This document shows, piece by piece, positions 1 to 11,040 of a stretch of DNA of 64,000 bases. Made by a program: the position numbers and the translations under genes. This DNA comes from Lycocorax pyrrhopterus obiensis (Eukaryota; Chordata; Aves; Passeriformes; Paradisaeidae): positions 57,187,617 to 57,251,616 of the forward strand of contig JACSVZ010000002.1 of the NCBI GenBank assembly GCA_014706295.1. Direction: 5' to 3'. The notes beneath the pieces were generated by a model. It saw only the letters and a program-made list of their open reading frames with translations, did no database searches and was not told the origin of the DNA. Every line of letters starts with the position of its first letter. Positions within the stretch are counted from its first letter, which is position 1.

Positions 1-3000
1 ACTTTGCTGCCTGAAGATGTCAAGTTAATCTGCAAAAGAATACTTAAGTAATTTTTAAGAGGTATGAATTTAGATGGTAGGGTATGGCTTTCACTGCAAA
101 GAAGGTAGCTGAGCAGATAAGGTTTATCTTCCTATGTTCAAGGCTCAGCTACATTCTTCAAAGTACAAATGCAATCATACCATCTGCAGGATTTCAAGTA
201 GACCCTACTTTCACAGACATCTGCACAGATAAAGGGAGTTTTATTTTCATGTAAAACTCGCACAAGTCTCAAATTGATCTATTTTTTATGGTGTGTTTTC
301 CATTATAACTTAGTGGAACAGCATTAAAGTAGCTCTACCCTATCAGAAAATGACAGCAGGAAGTTAAGCTTAACATAAATTCCAAGGGCATATCATATGC
401 AATTCATTTTTATTTTTGATTGTTTCCATAAAAACACAAAGATTGAATTAGCAGACTTGGTGTAGGGTTTTTGGTTCTATGTGGTATTTTAACTAAATAT
501 TGAAGGATAAATTGAAAGCCAGCAATATTCAGGAAGTCCACAGGTTTTAATTTATGTGAGCATCAAAGAAAAATTGGATCTTTGAGATGTTTCTTTATGG
601 ATAGTAAGTTAGCCCTAAATTGTTTGCTATAAAAGAAGCATCATCAAATGCCAAAGCACGACAAAGCATATAGTACTGGAAAAAGTGCTAGAATTGTGGT
701 TTGAATCAATTTTTTACATACTTTAATCTGAAATAATTTATTTGAATTTAATAAAAATTAAAATATTGTAAGGCATATTTCAGGCCACAAAAATAAATGG
801 TACAAAACAGGTGATAGTTAACATTTTGTTTTCTTGGTACATTGCAAAAAAAGGCATTAGCTACAGTGTCAAAAGATTGAGGACTATAAAACAAACTAGA
901 AAAGTGTTTTCAGAAATGACTGTGCAGTTTATCCATGCTAAAAGAAAGGGTTTTGGTGAGTTTTTCCGTTTCTTTTTTTCCTCTCTTGTTTTGTTTGTCA
1001 GGTTTTGTTGTTGTTGTTTTTTCTCTTTCGTTGGCTACTTGCAGATGCAAGCCAAAAAGTGGCACACAGCAAATTAGGTCTGTACTGACGTAAGATGAGT
1101 GCATCTCCTGTGTATTAAGAGGCAGTTTGGCAGGGATTTTACGAGTGATAAGTTAATAACTCAGTCTGGTCTTCAGTGGCCTTTGTGTAGCAAAGAGAGG
1201 CAGTTACATTTTTTTGTTTTGCTAGTTATCTGATAAGACTTTCTCATCATTGCCTATTTACGCTGAGCTGCCTTCTATTTTCTAGCTTATGGGAGCTGTT
1301 CCTTGTTAGAAGGAAGACATGGATGTTTAAGTGAGCCAGAGACCTGGACTTGTATGTTTCTAACTGACAATCTCCTCTGGAATGTTTGGCTTAATTCTTA
1401 CGAAGGTCATCTGAGACAGAGAACTCAGGAAGAGGGACCAGTCACAAAACAATGAGCTTATACATGTGTAATAGGAACAGTAGGGGAGTTGTATTTGTAA
1501 GTTTTGCTCTGGGCTTCTTAAGTTTTCTAGAATTAAATAGTGTGTTTTTAGCACGTTAATTAGCACAAATGAAAAACTTGGGGTGCAGCCAAACTTTTGT
1601 CTTCTCCAATGTGTATTCTCAATTGTCTATACTTAAAAATGGTTTCATTGAGATTCCCAGATATAAAATTTTAAGTGTGCAATCTGCTATTACCCATATA
1701 GAGCAAACTAAGTCACTGAAAGGTATTTTTGGGAGCTGGAGGTTTCCTGGTATCCCAGTGCAGATTACATCGCCCAGATCACACTGTTGCATTTCATTTC
1801 TACAGATATGCTTTGTGTGCCGGGCTCATAGCTTCATCACTGGACAATGTTTCCATGGAGAGGAATGTTTATATTACTTTTTAAACTCTAGAATAATAAT
1901 AATAGATTTTGTCTTTAACAGCTTTATTTTCTGTTTATTTTATGAATACTGATCTATTTGTTTGAGCAATTAGAAAAGGAAGATGAAGGCATATCCTGTG
2001 TGATGACCTACCTTTAAGGGGAAGGGAGTCCCCCTGAAGGTGGGACATCACATCCTGTCAAGCCGTAAACCAAAATACTTCATAATTTCAAAAAAAAATT
2101 TTTGCTTGTTTTACCAGCAAATAAATAATATTAACTTCTTTTTTTTCACTTTTTCCTCTCTATTTCTCCTAGGTTGAACTGGAATTTCCCTTTGTTAACA
2201 TGAAATTTTTCGTGCTTCTGTTCTTTGGAGTTGCTGATCACTTTGTCCATCATACAATGAAATATCTGTTTTGCTAGATCTACATTGCTTTTCTGCTTTA
2301 AGACTAAAAATAACTGAGTACAGCATGCCTACTATGAATAATAGCTTCTGCTCACTTGAGTAAAATTTTGCTTCATCTTTTTCAGGGCAACCAGTGCAAA
2401 TGGTTGTGCTGCATATTGCTTTAAAACAACAGCTATCATAGCAGTTGGACTAAGTGCAATACAGAAGGAATAAACTTGGGATGATGGCAAGGATTTTGAA
2501 GACCCTCAGGAAGATTAAATAAGACTATTTCTATGTTTTCATTTTTCCTAAACTGTGCAACTGAAACATTATTTTCATATTTACTCCTAATGTCTGACAT
2601 CATATTTGATATAGTTTTAATGAACAGATAAATTTTATTAAATTTTGCTGTACTGGTATTTGTTTTAATTGGACAGTGAAAAATCTGGATGACTGATGGC
2701 AAATTGAAAAGGACTGAAAATTTACAACAAGTACTTATGGTCCAAAAAGATAAGACAAAAGTAAAAGAGAATTTTAAGAGCTCCCCTTGTCACAGACTAA
2801 AACCATCTGAATTAAACAAAAACTTCTGGTGTTGGTGAAAGAGACATAGTGAATATATTGACCATTTGAGATCCAAAACAGTGTGCTGCTTTGCTCAGTG
2901 AAGTAATTATCAGTTGAAATAACTTAACTGAGGAAATGGTGGAGTTTATTATCAGGTAGAAAAACCCAAACCAGATGTACTTTCAAAAAGATAAAGTCCA

Positions 3001-4515
3001 ACCCAGTCAGAAGGTGTAAGTTATGACAATAACTTCTTCTGATATGGTTAATGTCTTGAAAGAAGTACATATCAAAATCATTGTGCTGGCCTTCAGATCA
3101 ATGAATCAACTTCTATGTTTAAATTGCTGTTTTCCCCCCTATTTGTTAGAGCTCAGAAAAAATGGTTGAAAGTATTTCCAAGTGCTGTAAGAATGAAATG
3201 AATTTTGATTTGTGTTTAAAACTTCTGAAATTTTGAATGTCTCATTTATAAGAACTTCATCTTAAATATTTCCAAAAGGTTACAAATATATGTGTCTTTT
3301 TCTTGGTTAGTTTTTTACTCTTAATTGTTTCACTCTCAGTTATTAGAGAACCTTAGCCAGCTTGCAGGTGAGCATAAGAAATTGAACATCAAAAGCTGAT
3401 AGTCTAGCAAATTATTTTCTAAACCATTTGTCCAATTTTTCTTCATTGGACTGATAATCGTATCTTGCATATCTCCTTTTTAAACATCTCTTAAATTAAC
3501 ATGGATTGCCTACATTAGACCTTATGTGTAACATTTAGTCCTTTGGACAGCAAAACCAATTAGGCTTTTTTTGAGATTAATATGTTGTTATTGTTGTTGT
3601 TATATAATTAATATATTATGTGTATGGTTAATGCATAATTTATTTACTTAAAGCAAGGGCTTTTGATGTCTTTAATGAAGGTTAATGTTATACATTACAG
3701 TTACCCATTGACCAAGGGTCTGACCAAGGTCTTGTTACACTTGATGTTGTTGCATATTATTTGGCATAGCTGTCATTTTCTCATTTCTACACCATCCGCA
3801 CCCCCCCCCGCATTTTAGAGTTAAATGACATGGAAAAGATTTTCTTGTAAGATTTAGAGAAACAATGTACTTTTAATAAAGCTACGCTATTTTTCTGGAA
3901 TTTCCTTGATTTGTGAATAGATGTTGGGAACCATTTCTGCATAGCAGGGCTTTAAACTTGGATCTCACCACAAAAACTGAGTTCTTTTAGAGTAAGGTTG
4001 GTAAAAAAAGGTAATCTTTTATTCCAGAAACTAGTTTATTTTCTTCTGTCAAAATTCTATTTTGCAGTTAAGGTTTTGGTATTTAAAAGCCTTTTGAGAA
4101 CTACTGTGAGTTTGGAAACTCTAGAAAACATTATTTTTTAATAAAGATGCTTATAGCTCTTGACTTTATAATTAAGTAAATGAAATAGGTTTACATCAGA
4201 GTATTTTTTAAAAAGAAGGAGTGAGCATATACCAATTATTGGTTCCTAATAAAAATGTGTTTGTGTATTAAATTTTTCCATTTTGGTTTCCATCTGTAGT
4301 AATACTAAAATTGTACTATTGAGTGAGGAAATACTGAAGATTGTAAAGTTGTTATTTTTATGAAACTGAGTACTTGCAAAGTATTTAATCTGATGGCGTA
4401 TCTCTTTATTTGTATGCAATTTAAAAAAAATACAGTAAATGAATACTTAAACCAGACAATCTAGTGAAATACTTCTATAATAAGACCAAAATGGTGTTCA
4501 AGGACCAAGTTATCT
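1..4515. other. Unassigned AT-rich DNA, no gene recognised
   Basis: AT-rich sequence with poly-A/T runs, a short C9 run near 3801 and no recognisable repeat family. Short open frames exist, the longest 127 codons at 1569-1952 (+), but they lack domain-like composition and are about what chance gives. Two splice-acceptor-like pyrimidine tracts ending in AG (near 2171 and 2386) precede very short frames; I do not consider these exons. Confidence 0.6.
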
Positions 4516-5139
4516 TTGACACAAGCCTCACCAAAGAGCAGACCAAGTAGCAATCACAAACCTGCTGTTAGGACTGCCAAAAGAATCTTTCAGGGATTCT
4601 GCAGTGGAGCAGGGGATTGCAGGGAGCAGGGTGAATTTCTATGGCCAGAGACCCATGTGGAGCTGGCAGTTTGCCCTAGATCAGCTGCCTCAGCATTGGC
4701 AGAACCAGCAGGGACAGCAGCTGTTTGCACTTTCTCATAAGGGGCCTGTAGGGATCCCAAGCAATCAGGAGCTCAGCATGTCAGCCAGGGTGGGCAAACA
4801 GGGCACAGCACATCAGTCAGGGCATGGAACAGCAATTGTTAAGCAGTTCAAGCAGAAACAGCTCCTCTTCAACCAACTGGGAACAGCCAATGGAGGCAGC
4901 GAACAGACTCAGTAGTTGGTGAAGAAGGGATCAAAGAGATCTTTTCATTCCCAATCCTAGTAGTGTATGCTCCCTCAAGTGTAGTTTTGGCATGCTGCAG
5001 AGAACATTCATCTGTAGGTGCTGGAGGCACTGCACCAGCTGTGTCAGAGGTCTCCAGCCTTCTGATAGTAGATGTAGCTCTCCAGGTCTCAGGTTGCCAA
5101 GACTGCCTAATGCCTTTCCATGAGGCTGGGGCTGACAAT

Positions 5140-5936
5140 CATTCCTTTTTAGATGGTGTGCTGTTGTTGATGAGCTGTGTCATCAGGTGAAGGAACTACA
5201 GGAGGAAGTGAACAGGTTGTGCAGTATTTAAGAAATGAGAAAGAGTTCGATAGGTTATTCTCAAGGTGCTACAGTCTCAGAGTCTCAAACCTCTGCTGTA
5301 ATGGAGATGCAGGTGGATTTGGAACCCTGTCAAGTAGTTAGTCAAGGATCTGTTGAACCTGAAAGCTGGAAGCTGATCACTGCTCAGGTAGGAAGAAGGC
5401 TTCTCCTCCTGAAAACTTAATAGTGGCAAGTAGGACTGGTACCTTTTACAAAATGTATGAGGCTCTGGAACCAGAAGGACAATCAACTGATGAGGTGGGT
5501 GAAAATCCTTCTGGGATAAAGGGGCCACCTAGGGAAACACAGCCTACTTCTGCATCATGACCTCCTCTGTTATGAGGAAAAGAAGGGTAGTTGTCATAGG
5601 TGATCCCCTTCTGAGGGGAACGAAGAACCCGACATGCAGACTGGACCCAGCCCCCAGGGAAGTCTGTTGTCTCCCAGGGACTTGGGTAAGGGACATTACT
5701 GGGAAACTCTACAGTTTAATAGGACCATATTGGTCCTTCAAGTTGGCAGTGATGAGATAACAAAAAGAAGTCCAAGGATAATCAAAGATTTCAGGGCCTT
5801 GGGAAGATTGTTTGAAAGATCAGAAGCACAGGTAATGTTTTCCTTGATCCTTCCTGCAGCAGAGAAGAATATCAAAAGGAACAGGCAGACTCATCAGACC
5901 AACATGTCTCCAAGGCTGGTGTGGGAATCCTTTTGA
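5140..5936 (+). pseudogene. CR1 ORF1 remnant (coiled coil + esterase-like domain)
   Basis: Translation in shifting + frames gives a short Leu/Glu/Val heptad-like stretch with the core ELQEEVN near 5190, as in the CR1 ORF1 coiled coil. It is followed at about 5570-5900 by a region starting RKRRVVVIGDPLLRG, matching the block around the SGNH-hydrolase nucleophile of CR1 ORF1 (usually GDSLLRG). Here the expected serine is proline, so the esterase-like site would be dead. Downstream text (FRALG, QVMFSLILP) fits the same domain. Frameshifts and stops separate these parts. ORF1 is cut short at about 5936, where RT sequence follows. Family assignment is from remembered CR1 features, not a search. 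Confidence 0.8.
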
Positions 5937-5967
5937 AGGTTCTGGGGTCCCTCAGAGGGACCTCTCA

Positions 5968-6608
5968 ATGATTTTTGAACATTCTTGGGAATCTGGAGAG
6001 ATCTCAGTTGACTGGAAGCTGGCTAACATTGTCCCAGTTTTCAAGAAGGACAAGAAGGATGACCCTGGCAACTGCAGGCCTGTAAGTTTGACTTTAGTGA
6101 CTGGTAAAATTATGGAGAAGATTGTACTGGGAGGTACTGAAAAACTAGTTATTGGTCACAGCCAGCATGGCTTCATGAGCAGAAAGTCCTGCTTGTCAAA
6201 CTTAATTTCCTTTATGATAAGGTAATGATCTTAGCTGATGAAGGGAAGCCAGGTAATGTAATCTTTTTGGATTTCAATAAAGCTTTCCATAATGTGTCTC
6301 ACGGTATCCTCCTGGACAAAATTTCCAGCCCACAGCTGGATAAACACAGCATGTGATGGGTGAGCAACTGGCTTATGGGCTGGGCACAAAGGGTTATAGT
6401 GAATGGAGTGACATCAAACTGGTGTCCTGTCATTAGTGGGGTTCCACAGGGCTCCACCTTAGGCCCTGTTCTCCTTAACATCTTCATAAATGACTTGGAT
6501 GTAGGACTCGAAGCAGTATTAAGTAAGTTGCCAATGATACTAAATTGGGAAGAGCTGTGGACTCCCTTGAGGGCAGGGAGACCCTGCAGAGAGACATACA
6601 CAAATTAG
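5968..6608 (+). pseudogene. CR1 ORF2 reverse transcriptase core remnant
   Basis: Non-LTR reverse transcriptase fragment. Visible motifs include DWKLANIVPVFKK and DPGNCRPVSL at 5968-6100, then SQHGFMSRKSCLSNLISF near 6160-6215, then after a stop or frame change the palm-region FLDFNKAF near 6265, and [13 protein letters not shown] with FINDLD at about 6437-6500. The catalytic FADD-type block that should follow at about 6520-6540 is in another frame and reads with Asn in place of the first Asp. At least two frame changes are needed across 640 bp, so this is a pseudogene. Confidence 0.9.
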
Positions 6609-6624
6609 AGAAATGGTGATGGAG

Positions 6625-6934
6625 ACTGAAATGTTATAGTTTACGACTTAAACATTTTCCTGAAGGACTTTTGCTTATTATAGCAAAACTGTATTACAAA
6701 AGCTGCAGAGAACCACACTCTGAATAGGCCTCCTGACTGAAGCTCTATACTGCTCACAGATGAAGATAAGATAAAGTAACAACTCAAGGCTGAGGACATT
6801 CACAGAGCATAAACTTTACACCTTCCGAGTGGAGACCGCAGCCCCAGGGCTATCAGCTGCCAGGCTCGCACAGACCCTCACACCAAAGGGTGGGGGAAAG
6901 AGAATTTGGGCGTGTGGTGAGAAAGCCTCTGGTG
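6625..6934. other. Unmatched segment interrupting the CR1 copy
   Basis: Between the RT core (to about 6608) and the point where CR1 sequence clearly resumes (about 6935), roughly 310 bp do not resemble CR1 on either strand. The first half is AT-rich and the second half GC-richer. I see no clear TG...CA ends, poly-A or target duplication, so I cannot say whether it is an insertion, a gene-conversion patch or very diverged CR1. Confidence 0.45.
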
Positions 6935-7521
6935 AGAGGCAGTGCCCTGGCAGCCAGGAGGACCAGCTGTGTCCTGGAGTGCATCAGGCACAGTATTACC
7001 AGCTGGGCAAGGGTCTCACTCTGCTCTGCACTGGAGTGGCCTCATCTTGAGTCCTGTGTGCAGATTTGGGCACCAGAATACAAGAAAGATATTAAGCTAT
7101 TAGAGAGTGTTCAAAGGAGGGCTTGTGAAGATGGTGAGGAGCCTAGAGGGGAAGTCATAGGAGGAGCAGCTGAGGTCACTTGGCTGAGGGGAGGCCTCAT
7201 TGCAGTCTACAACTTCTTCATGAGGAAAAGCAGAGGGGCAGGCACTGATCTCTTCTCTGTAGTGACCAGTGACTGGACTCAAAGGAATGGCCTGAAGTTG
7301 TGTCAGGGAAGGTTAAAGTTGGATATTAGAAAATGATTCTTCAGTGGTTGGCTGCTGGAATACACTCCTCAGGGAAGTGGTCACAGCACCAATCCTGACA
7401 GAGCTCAAGTAGTGTTTGGACAAAGCTCTCAGGCACACAGTGTGATTCTTGAAGCTGTCCTGTGCAGCGCCAGGATCCTTGTGAGTCCATTCCTGCTCAG
7501 GATATTCTATGATTCTAATTC
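6935..7521 (+). pseudogene. CR1 ORF2 C-terminus and 3' UTR
   Basis: The C-terminal ORF2 region carries ICAPEYKKD-like sequence (here QIWAPEYKKDIKLLESVQRR at 7064-7120) and VTSDWTQRNGLKLCQGRLKL at about 7258-7317, the typical ORF2 tail. The 3' UTR follows and ends in GATATTCTATGATTCT near 7521, the CR1 3' terminal repeat. One or more frameshifts near 7120-7180 and the stop at 7334 break the frame. The 3' end fixes the orientation of the whole copy. Confidence 0.93.
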
Positions 7522-8383
7522 TTTTCAGAGTTTGGCATATGAAATGTTTCATTTTTTGAAAAAGATGCAGAAGAATAAAATGCAATCATCCCTTGCTAGT
7601 GGCCTTGTAGATTGTTAAATGAGAAAACTATGTCATATACCACAAGCTAGATAACAATTCTGGGAAAGGATTGCTACCACAATACTAGATATTTCTTAAG
7701 AAAATGACATCATAATTGTAACTGCAATTGACAGCCAAACTCTTTCTATATGGGCTAGTTTTCTCATACTGTCTCCAGATCATTTTCCTTCTGTCAACCT
7801 CAAAGTATCTGAACTATCCTCCAGGTTTTGGGCACCTCCCTCCAACTTTGTATGGACTTATTTGCCACCCGACACTGCGACATAAATTAATTTCTCTTAA
7901 AGCAGACTTTAAAAACTTCTGGATTTTTCTCTTTTAAATATAATTAGTTTATTTTAAATATGAGTAGTTTCTTTTAGAGATTTTTTTTTAAACATAAGTA
8001 GTTAATTTCCTGTCCTAGAGGAAATTCTGGCCAGAGTTGTTATAGGCATGGAAAATTAGGTGGGATTCGTTCACTTCAACTGTATTGTGTAGCAGACCAT
8101 GGTCAGTAGTAGTAAGACTAAGTAAGACTCAGTTCCATAGTTTATTTTGTGTTACAAATTTTTAATTGACCTGAAGTTCATCAGGATTACTCTAAAACCT
8201 GGTATTCCTGAGAACAGCTGGTTTTGATCATAGCTATTACTTCTATAGGCAGGTTGAACTTTTTCTTCCAGGCTTCCAAGTCAGATGCTTTTGCTAGTTG
8301 AAGGGATGATAAATGTTACCAGGCACAGTTTAAACACTGGTGTCTTAGAGAACCTGAAAGAGAGAAGATGTGAGCCATGATTT
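7522..8383. other. Unassigned AT-rich DNA
   Basis: No gene, repeat family or RNA recognised. Short T-rich runs only. Confidence 0.5.
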
Positions 8384-8473
8384 GGCACTTGGCAATATGG
8401 TTTAGTGGGCATGGTGGTATATTAAGCCAAGCATTGGTCTTGATGATCTTTTCCAATCTTCTGTGATTCTATG
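8384..8473 (+). mobile_element. CR1 3'-end fragment
   Basis: Begins with GGCACTTGGCAATATGG and ends GTGATTCTATGAC. This is the terminal part of the CR1 3' UTR, including the TTGATGATCTTTTCCAATC block, truncated at its 5' end as is usual for CR1. Confidence 0.9.
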
Positions 8474-9264
8474 ACATTTGTTGAGACTATTTTTAGAAAA
8501 CAACAGTGGCTAAATGTCACACTTCTAAAAAAATCTCAGTCTTGTGTACAGTTGTTTGGCTCATAGGTAAGTTACTAACATCATATTTTCTTAATATCAT
8601 AATTTCCCCTAATTTTATTTATTTATCAGGCACATGATGGCACCAAAGTACTGAGGAACACACTTGCTTCCTCTACCATCAAAGAGCAACTGGAAGTTTC
8701 TGCATGTAATTCTATCTCATCTCACTTATTATTTTGTTAATAACCTTTGTCATTAATAATGCTATATAAGTAAAATTATAAAAATCACATTCTGTAGTAC
8801 ATTTACACATGACATTTCTCTCTGCCAAATGGCATATTTATGACCAATGAAGTAGGAGAAAATAATTGTTTCTTATGATATGTTCACATAGCACTTACTG
8901 AACAAATTATTTCAGCTGTGTATTTTCAACAAGAGTGAAATTTTTTTCTGTGTCCTAGCAATTTTTAGATATTACAGGAAAATTGCTAAAACATCCTAGG
9001 GAGTGCTTTTTCCACTATTTTGAACTTCACAAAGAAATTTATAGAAATTTGTATGTCAGTAGGACCAAGCAAGGCTGCTGATTGTCTGAGATGTGAGTCT
9101 GAACAGTGTTAGTCCAGTGAATGAAAATTATGACAATGCAGATGTGACTCCTTTTTATGTGGAAAAAATAGTATTTTACATCACCCAGTTAGTTCATTTC
9201 CCATGATACACATGCTTTATTACATAGTTGCTCATTCACTATGTTTTAAGTATGATATATCTGA
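8474..9264. other. Unassigned AT-rich DNA
   Basis: AT-rich filler between two CR1 ends. No coding or structural signal seen. Confidence 0.5.
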
Positions 9265-9421
9265 AGGTGGTGAGCCACTGGCACAGGATGCCCAAAGAAA
9301 TTGTGGATGCCCCATCCCTGGAAGTGTTCAATGCCGGCTTGGATGTGGCCCTGGGGGATGGGAATTAGATGATCTTAAGGTCCTTTATAGCCAAAACCCT
9401 TCCATGATATGATTCTATGAC
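9265..9421 (+). mobile_element. CR1 3'-end fragment (second subfamily)
   Basis: Contains GTGGATGCCCCATCCCTGGA followed by GATGATCTTAAGGTCC and a terminal ATGATTCTATGAC. These are hallmarks of a CR1 3' end of a different subfamily from the one at 8384. Plus orientation, 5'-truncated. Confidence 0.92.
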
Positions 9422-10159
9422 ATTTATCTTAATCTTATGTAGATTAAAGGGGAATATTCATGTATAGAATACAAATTGCACCTAACCCCTCTGGGTGCAG
9501 AAAACACCCATATTTTCATGTCAGTGTAAAAAACAACAGTCTCACATATAGACAATCTCAATCTCTAGATATATGACTTAAATAGAGGAGTTATTAATTT
9601 ACGTATCTCTCTTCCTTAAAGATTTTTTTTTGAGGTAAATTTTTTTTGTGTCTTTAGGAGGAAGCTAATATCCCTTTGGGGCAAGTTAGTAACTATTTTT
9701 GCAGGTCCCTGATCAGCTCAAGTAATTTAAAATTGTTGCTTAGAATATGGCATAGCTCTTAAAATTATTACAGAAGCCTACTCTGACTCAACAATTGTTC
9801 TATCTGCACAGGTAAAATGTAGGTCAAAATAGACAGTCTAATTGGGGTCAATGCCTCAAATGAATTTCCACTTGCCTCATTTATCAGTATCAGATAGATG
9901 TATTTCTTACTATGAAGCATCTTTTGCTTTTAGTGACTAGTCGTTATATTCTGCTTTTCCTGCATTACTTAGAGGTAAAATAAAGAATTCATATTTTCAG
10001 TAGATAAGAATTAGAGAGGCTGCTCTTTCACTAGTGACTAAGATTAAACATGCCTTTTTTTCTAATCATAGTTGGGTCATAGAGAGTTATAAGGAATTTG
10101 TGTATGGCAATTTTTCAATTTCTTAATTTCATAAAGTTTATGTCATAAAGTATAAAATA
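9422..10159. other. Unassigned AT-rich DNA
   Basis: No gene or repeat family recognised on either strand. Confidence 0.5.
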
Positions 10160-10165
10160 ACTCCC

Positions 10166-10556
10166 TGTTGGGGTGCACTATGTGCTGGAAGAGAGATAGG
10201 CCCTTAGGGCTGGAGAGAGAGCCTCTTTCCTGGACCTGGAGGTGACCCTGGGAGTGCATCCAGGTCACCGGGGATGGGCTGAGAGAGGATTGTGGGTTTG
10301 TGGACAGTGTTGGGCCTATGAGAAGTGATAATTGTAGTTTGTGACCTTATAGGGTATTGTTTACCTGTTACCATAATAGGTAACATCTGTGCAATACCCC
10401 AGGTGATTGGGGGACACTGAGGTGAACATCTTTCCTGTTTATATGATGTTATATCCTGTTTGTGTGCTAGTATTTAGGGAATTTTCACTGCGTAATAAAC
10501 GGCTTTGCACTTCTCCATCTTGTGTGCGAAGTCCATGCCCTTGCGTGATTACTGCA
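10166..10556 (+). mobile_element. Solo LTR with perfect 6-bp target duplication (ERVK-like)
   Basis: A 391-bp segment starts TGTTGGGGTG and ends ATTACTGCA, so it has the TG...CA ends of an LTR. It is flanked on both sides by ACTCCC (10160-10165 and 10557-10562), a perfect 6-bp direct repeat. A poly(A) signal AATAAA at 10494-10499 sets plus orientation, about 60 bp before the end. A 6-bp duplication is usual for class II (ERVK-type) elements. No internal sequence remains, consistent with LTR-LTR recombination. The family name cannot be given from sequence alone. Confidence 0.82.
10494..10499 (+). terminator. Poly(A) signal of the solo LTR
   Basis: Canonical AATAAA in the solo LTR, followed by a GT-rich stretch (CTTGTGTGCG). 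This is the expected layout at the R/U5 border of an LTR. Confidence 0.75.
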
Positions 10557-10562
10557 ACTCCC

Positions 10563-10910
10563 CACTTTCTTATCCCTTCTGTTGGTCTTTTAAATAGTTG
10601 CTGTTAGAACATCTGTGGAAAGGGTAGCATAAGATGTCTGTAAAAGTAGTACAAAAGCAAAAGAGCAAAGAAATTAATATAAATGACTCTGTCCCCTACT
10701 GTTTTGTGAATTATACACATAATCAGTTCTGAAGTTTAGTTTTCAAATGAAAAAGGTCACAGAGATTTTTCTTAATATTTCAGCTACCTTTGGAATATGA
10801 TCTGTGCTGCCTCTAATTCTTAATTCCCAAGTTTGAAATGTAAGAGTTAGAGAAGAATAGCCCATGTTAACATCACTTGTCTGTCCTATGATGGCAGCTG
10901 GTTGTGTCCA
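10563..10910. other. Unassigned DNA
   Basis: No recognised feature between the solo LTR and the next CR1 fragment. Confidence 0.5.
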
Positions 10911-11040
10911 AAGATGAATCAATGGCTCAGTGTTCAAGTGGAAACTAGTAGTAAGTGGTGTCCCTCACGGGTCCGTAGTTGGACCAATACTATTAATATC
11001 TTCATCAATGACATAGTCAGTGGGATTGAGTGCTTCTAAG
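10911..11040 (+). mobile_element. CR1 ORF2 RT fragment
   Basis: The stretch AGTGGTGTCCCTCACGGGTC encodes the SGVPxGS reverse transcriptase block, and ATCTTCATCAATGACATAGT encodes IFINDIV, both standard CR1 RT neighbours. It is truncated at both ends and not open over its length. Confidence 0.78.

Larger units (their letters stand above)
4516..7521 (+). mobile_element. Rearranged CR1 LINE retrotransposon copy
   Basis: CR1 is the dominant non-LTR retrotransposon of birds; ORF1 encodes a coiled-coil/esterase-like protein and ORF2 an endonuclease plus reverse transcriptase. This copy runs in the + direction: an ORF1-like part (about 5140-5936), then RT-core sequence (5968-6608), an unmatched segment (6625-6934), then the C-terminal ORF2 part and the CR1 3' UTR ending near 7521 in the family's ATTCTATG-type tail. 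The endonuclease and the N-terminal part of ORF2 are absent, so an internal deletion joins ORF1 to the RT near 5940. Frames are broken throughout. The 5' boundary is uncertain: 4516-5140 is GC-richer than its flanks and plausibly CR1 5' sequence, but I cannot align it with confidence. Confidence 0.9.

Noticed and set aside
2160..2475. Two splice-acceptor-like sites followed by short frames, one beginning MKFFVLLFFGVADHF
   Set aside because: Frames are very short, no donor sites or further exons fit, and no protein family is recognised.
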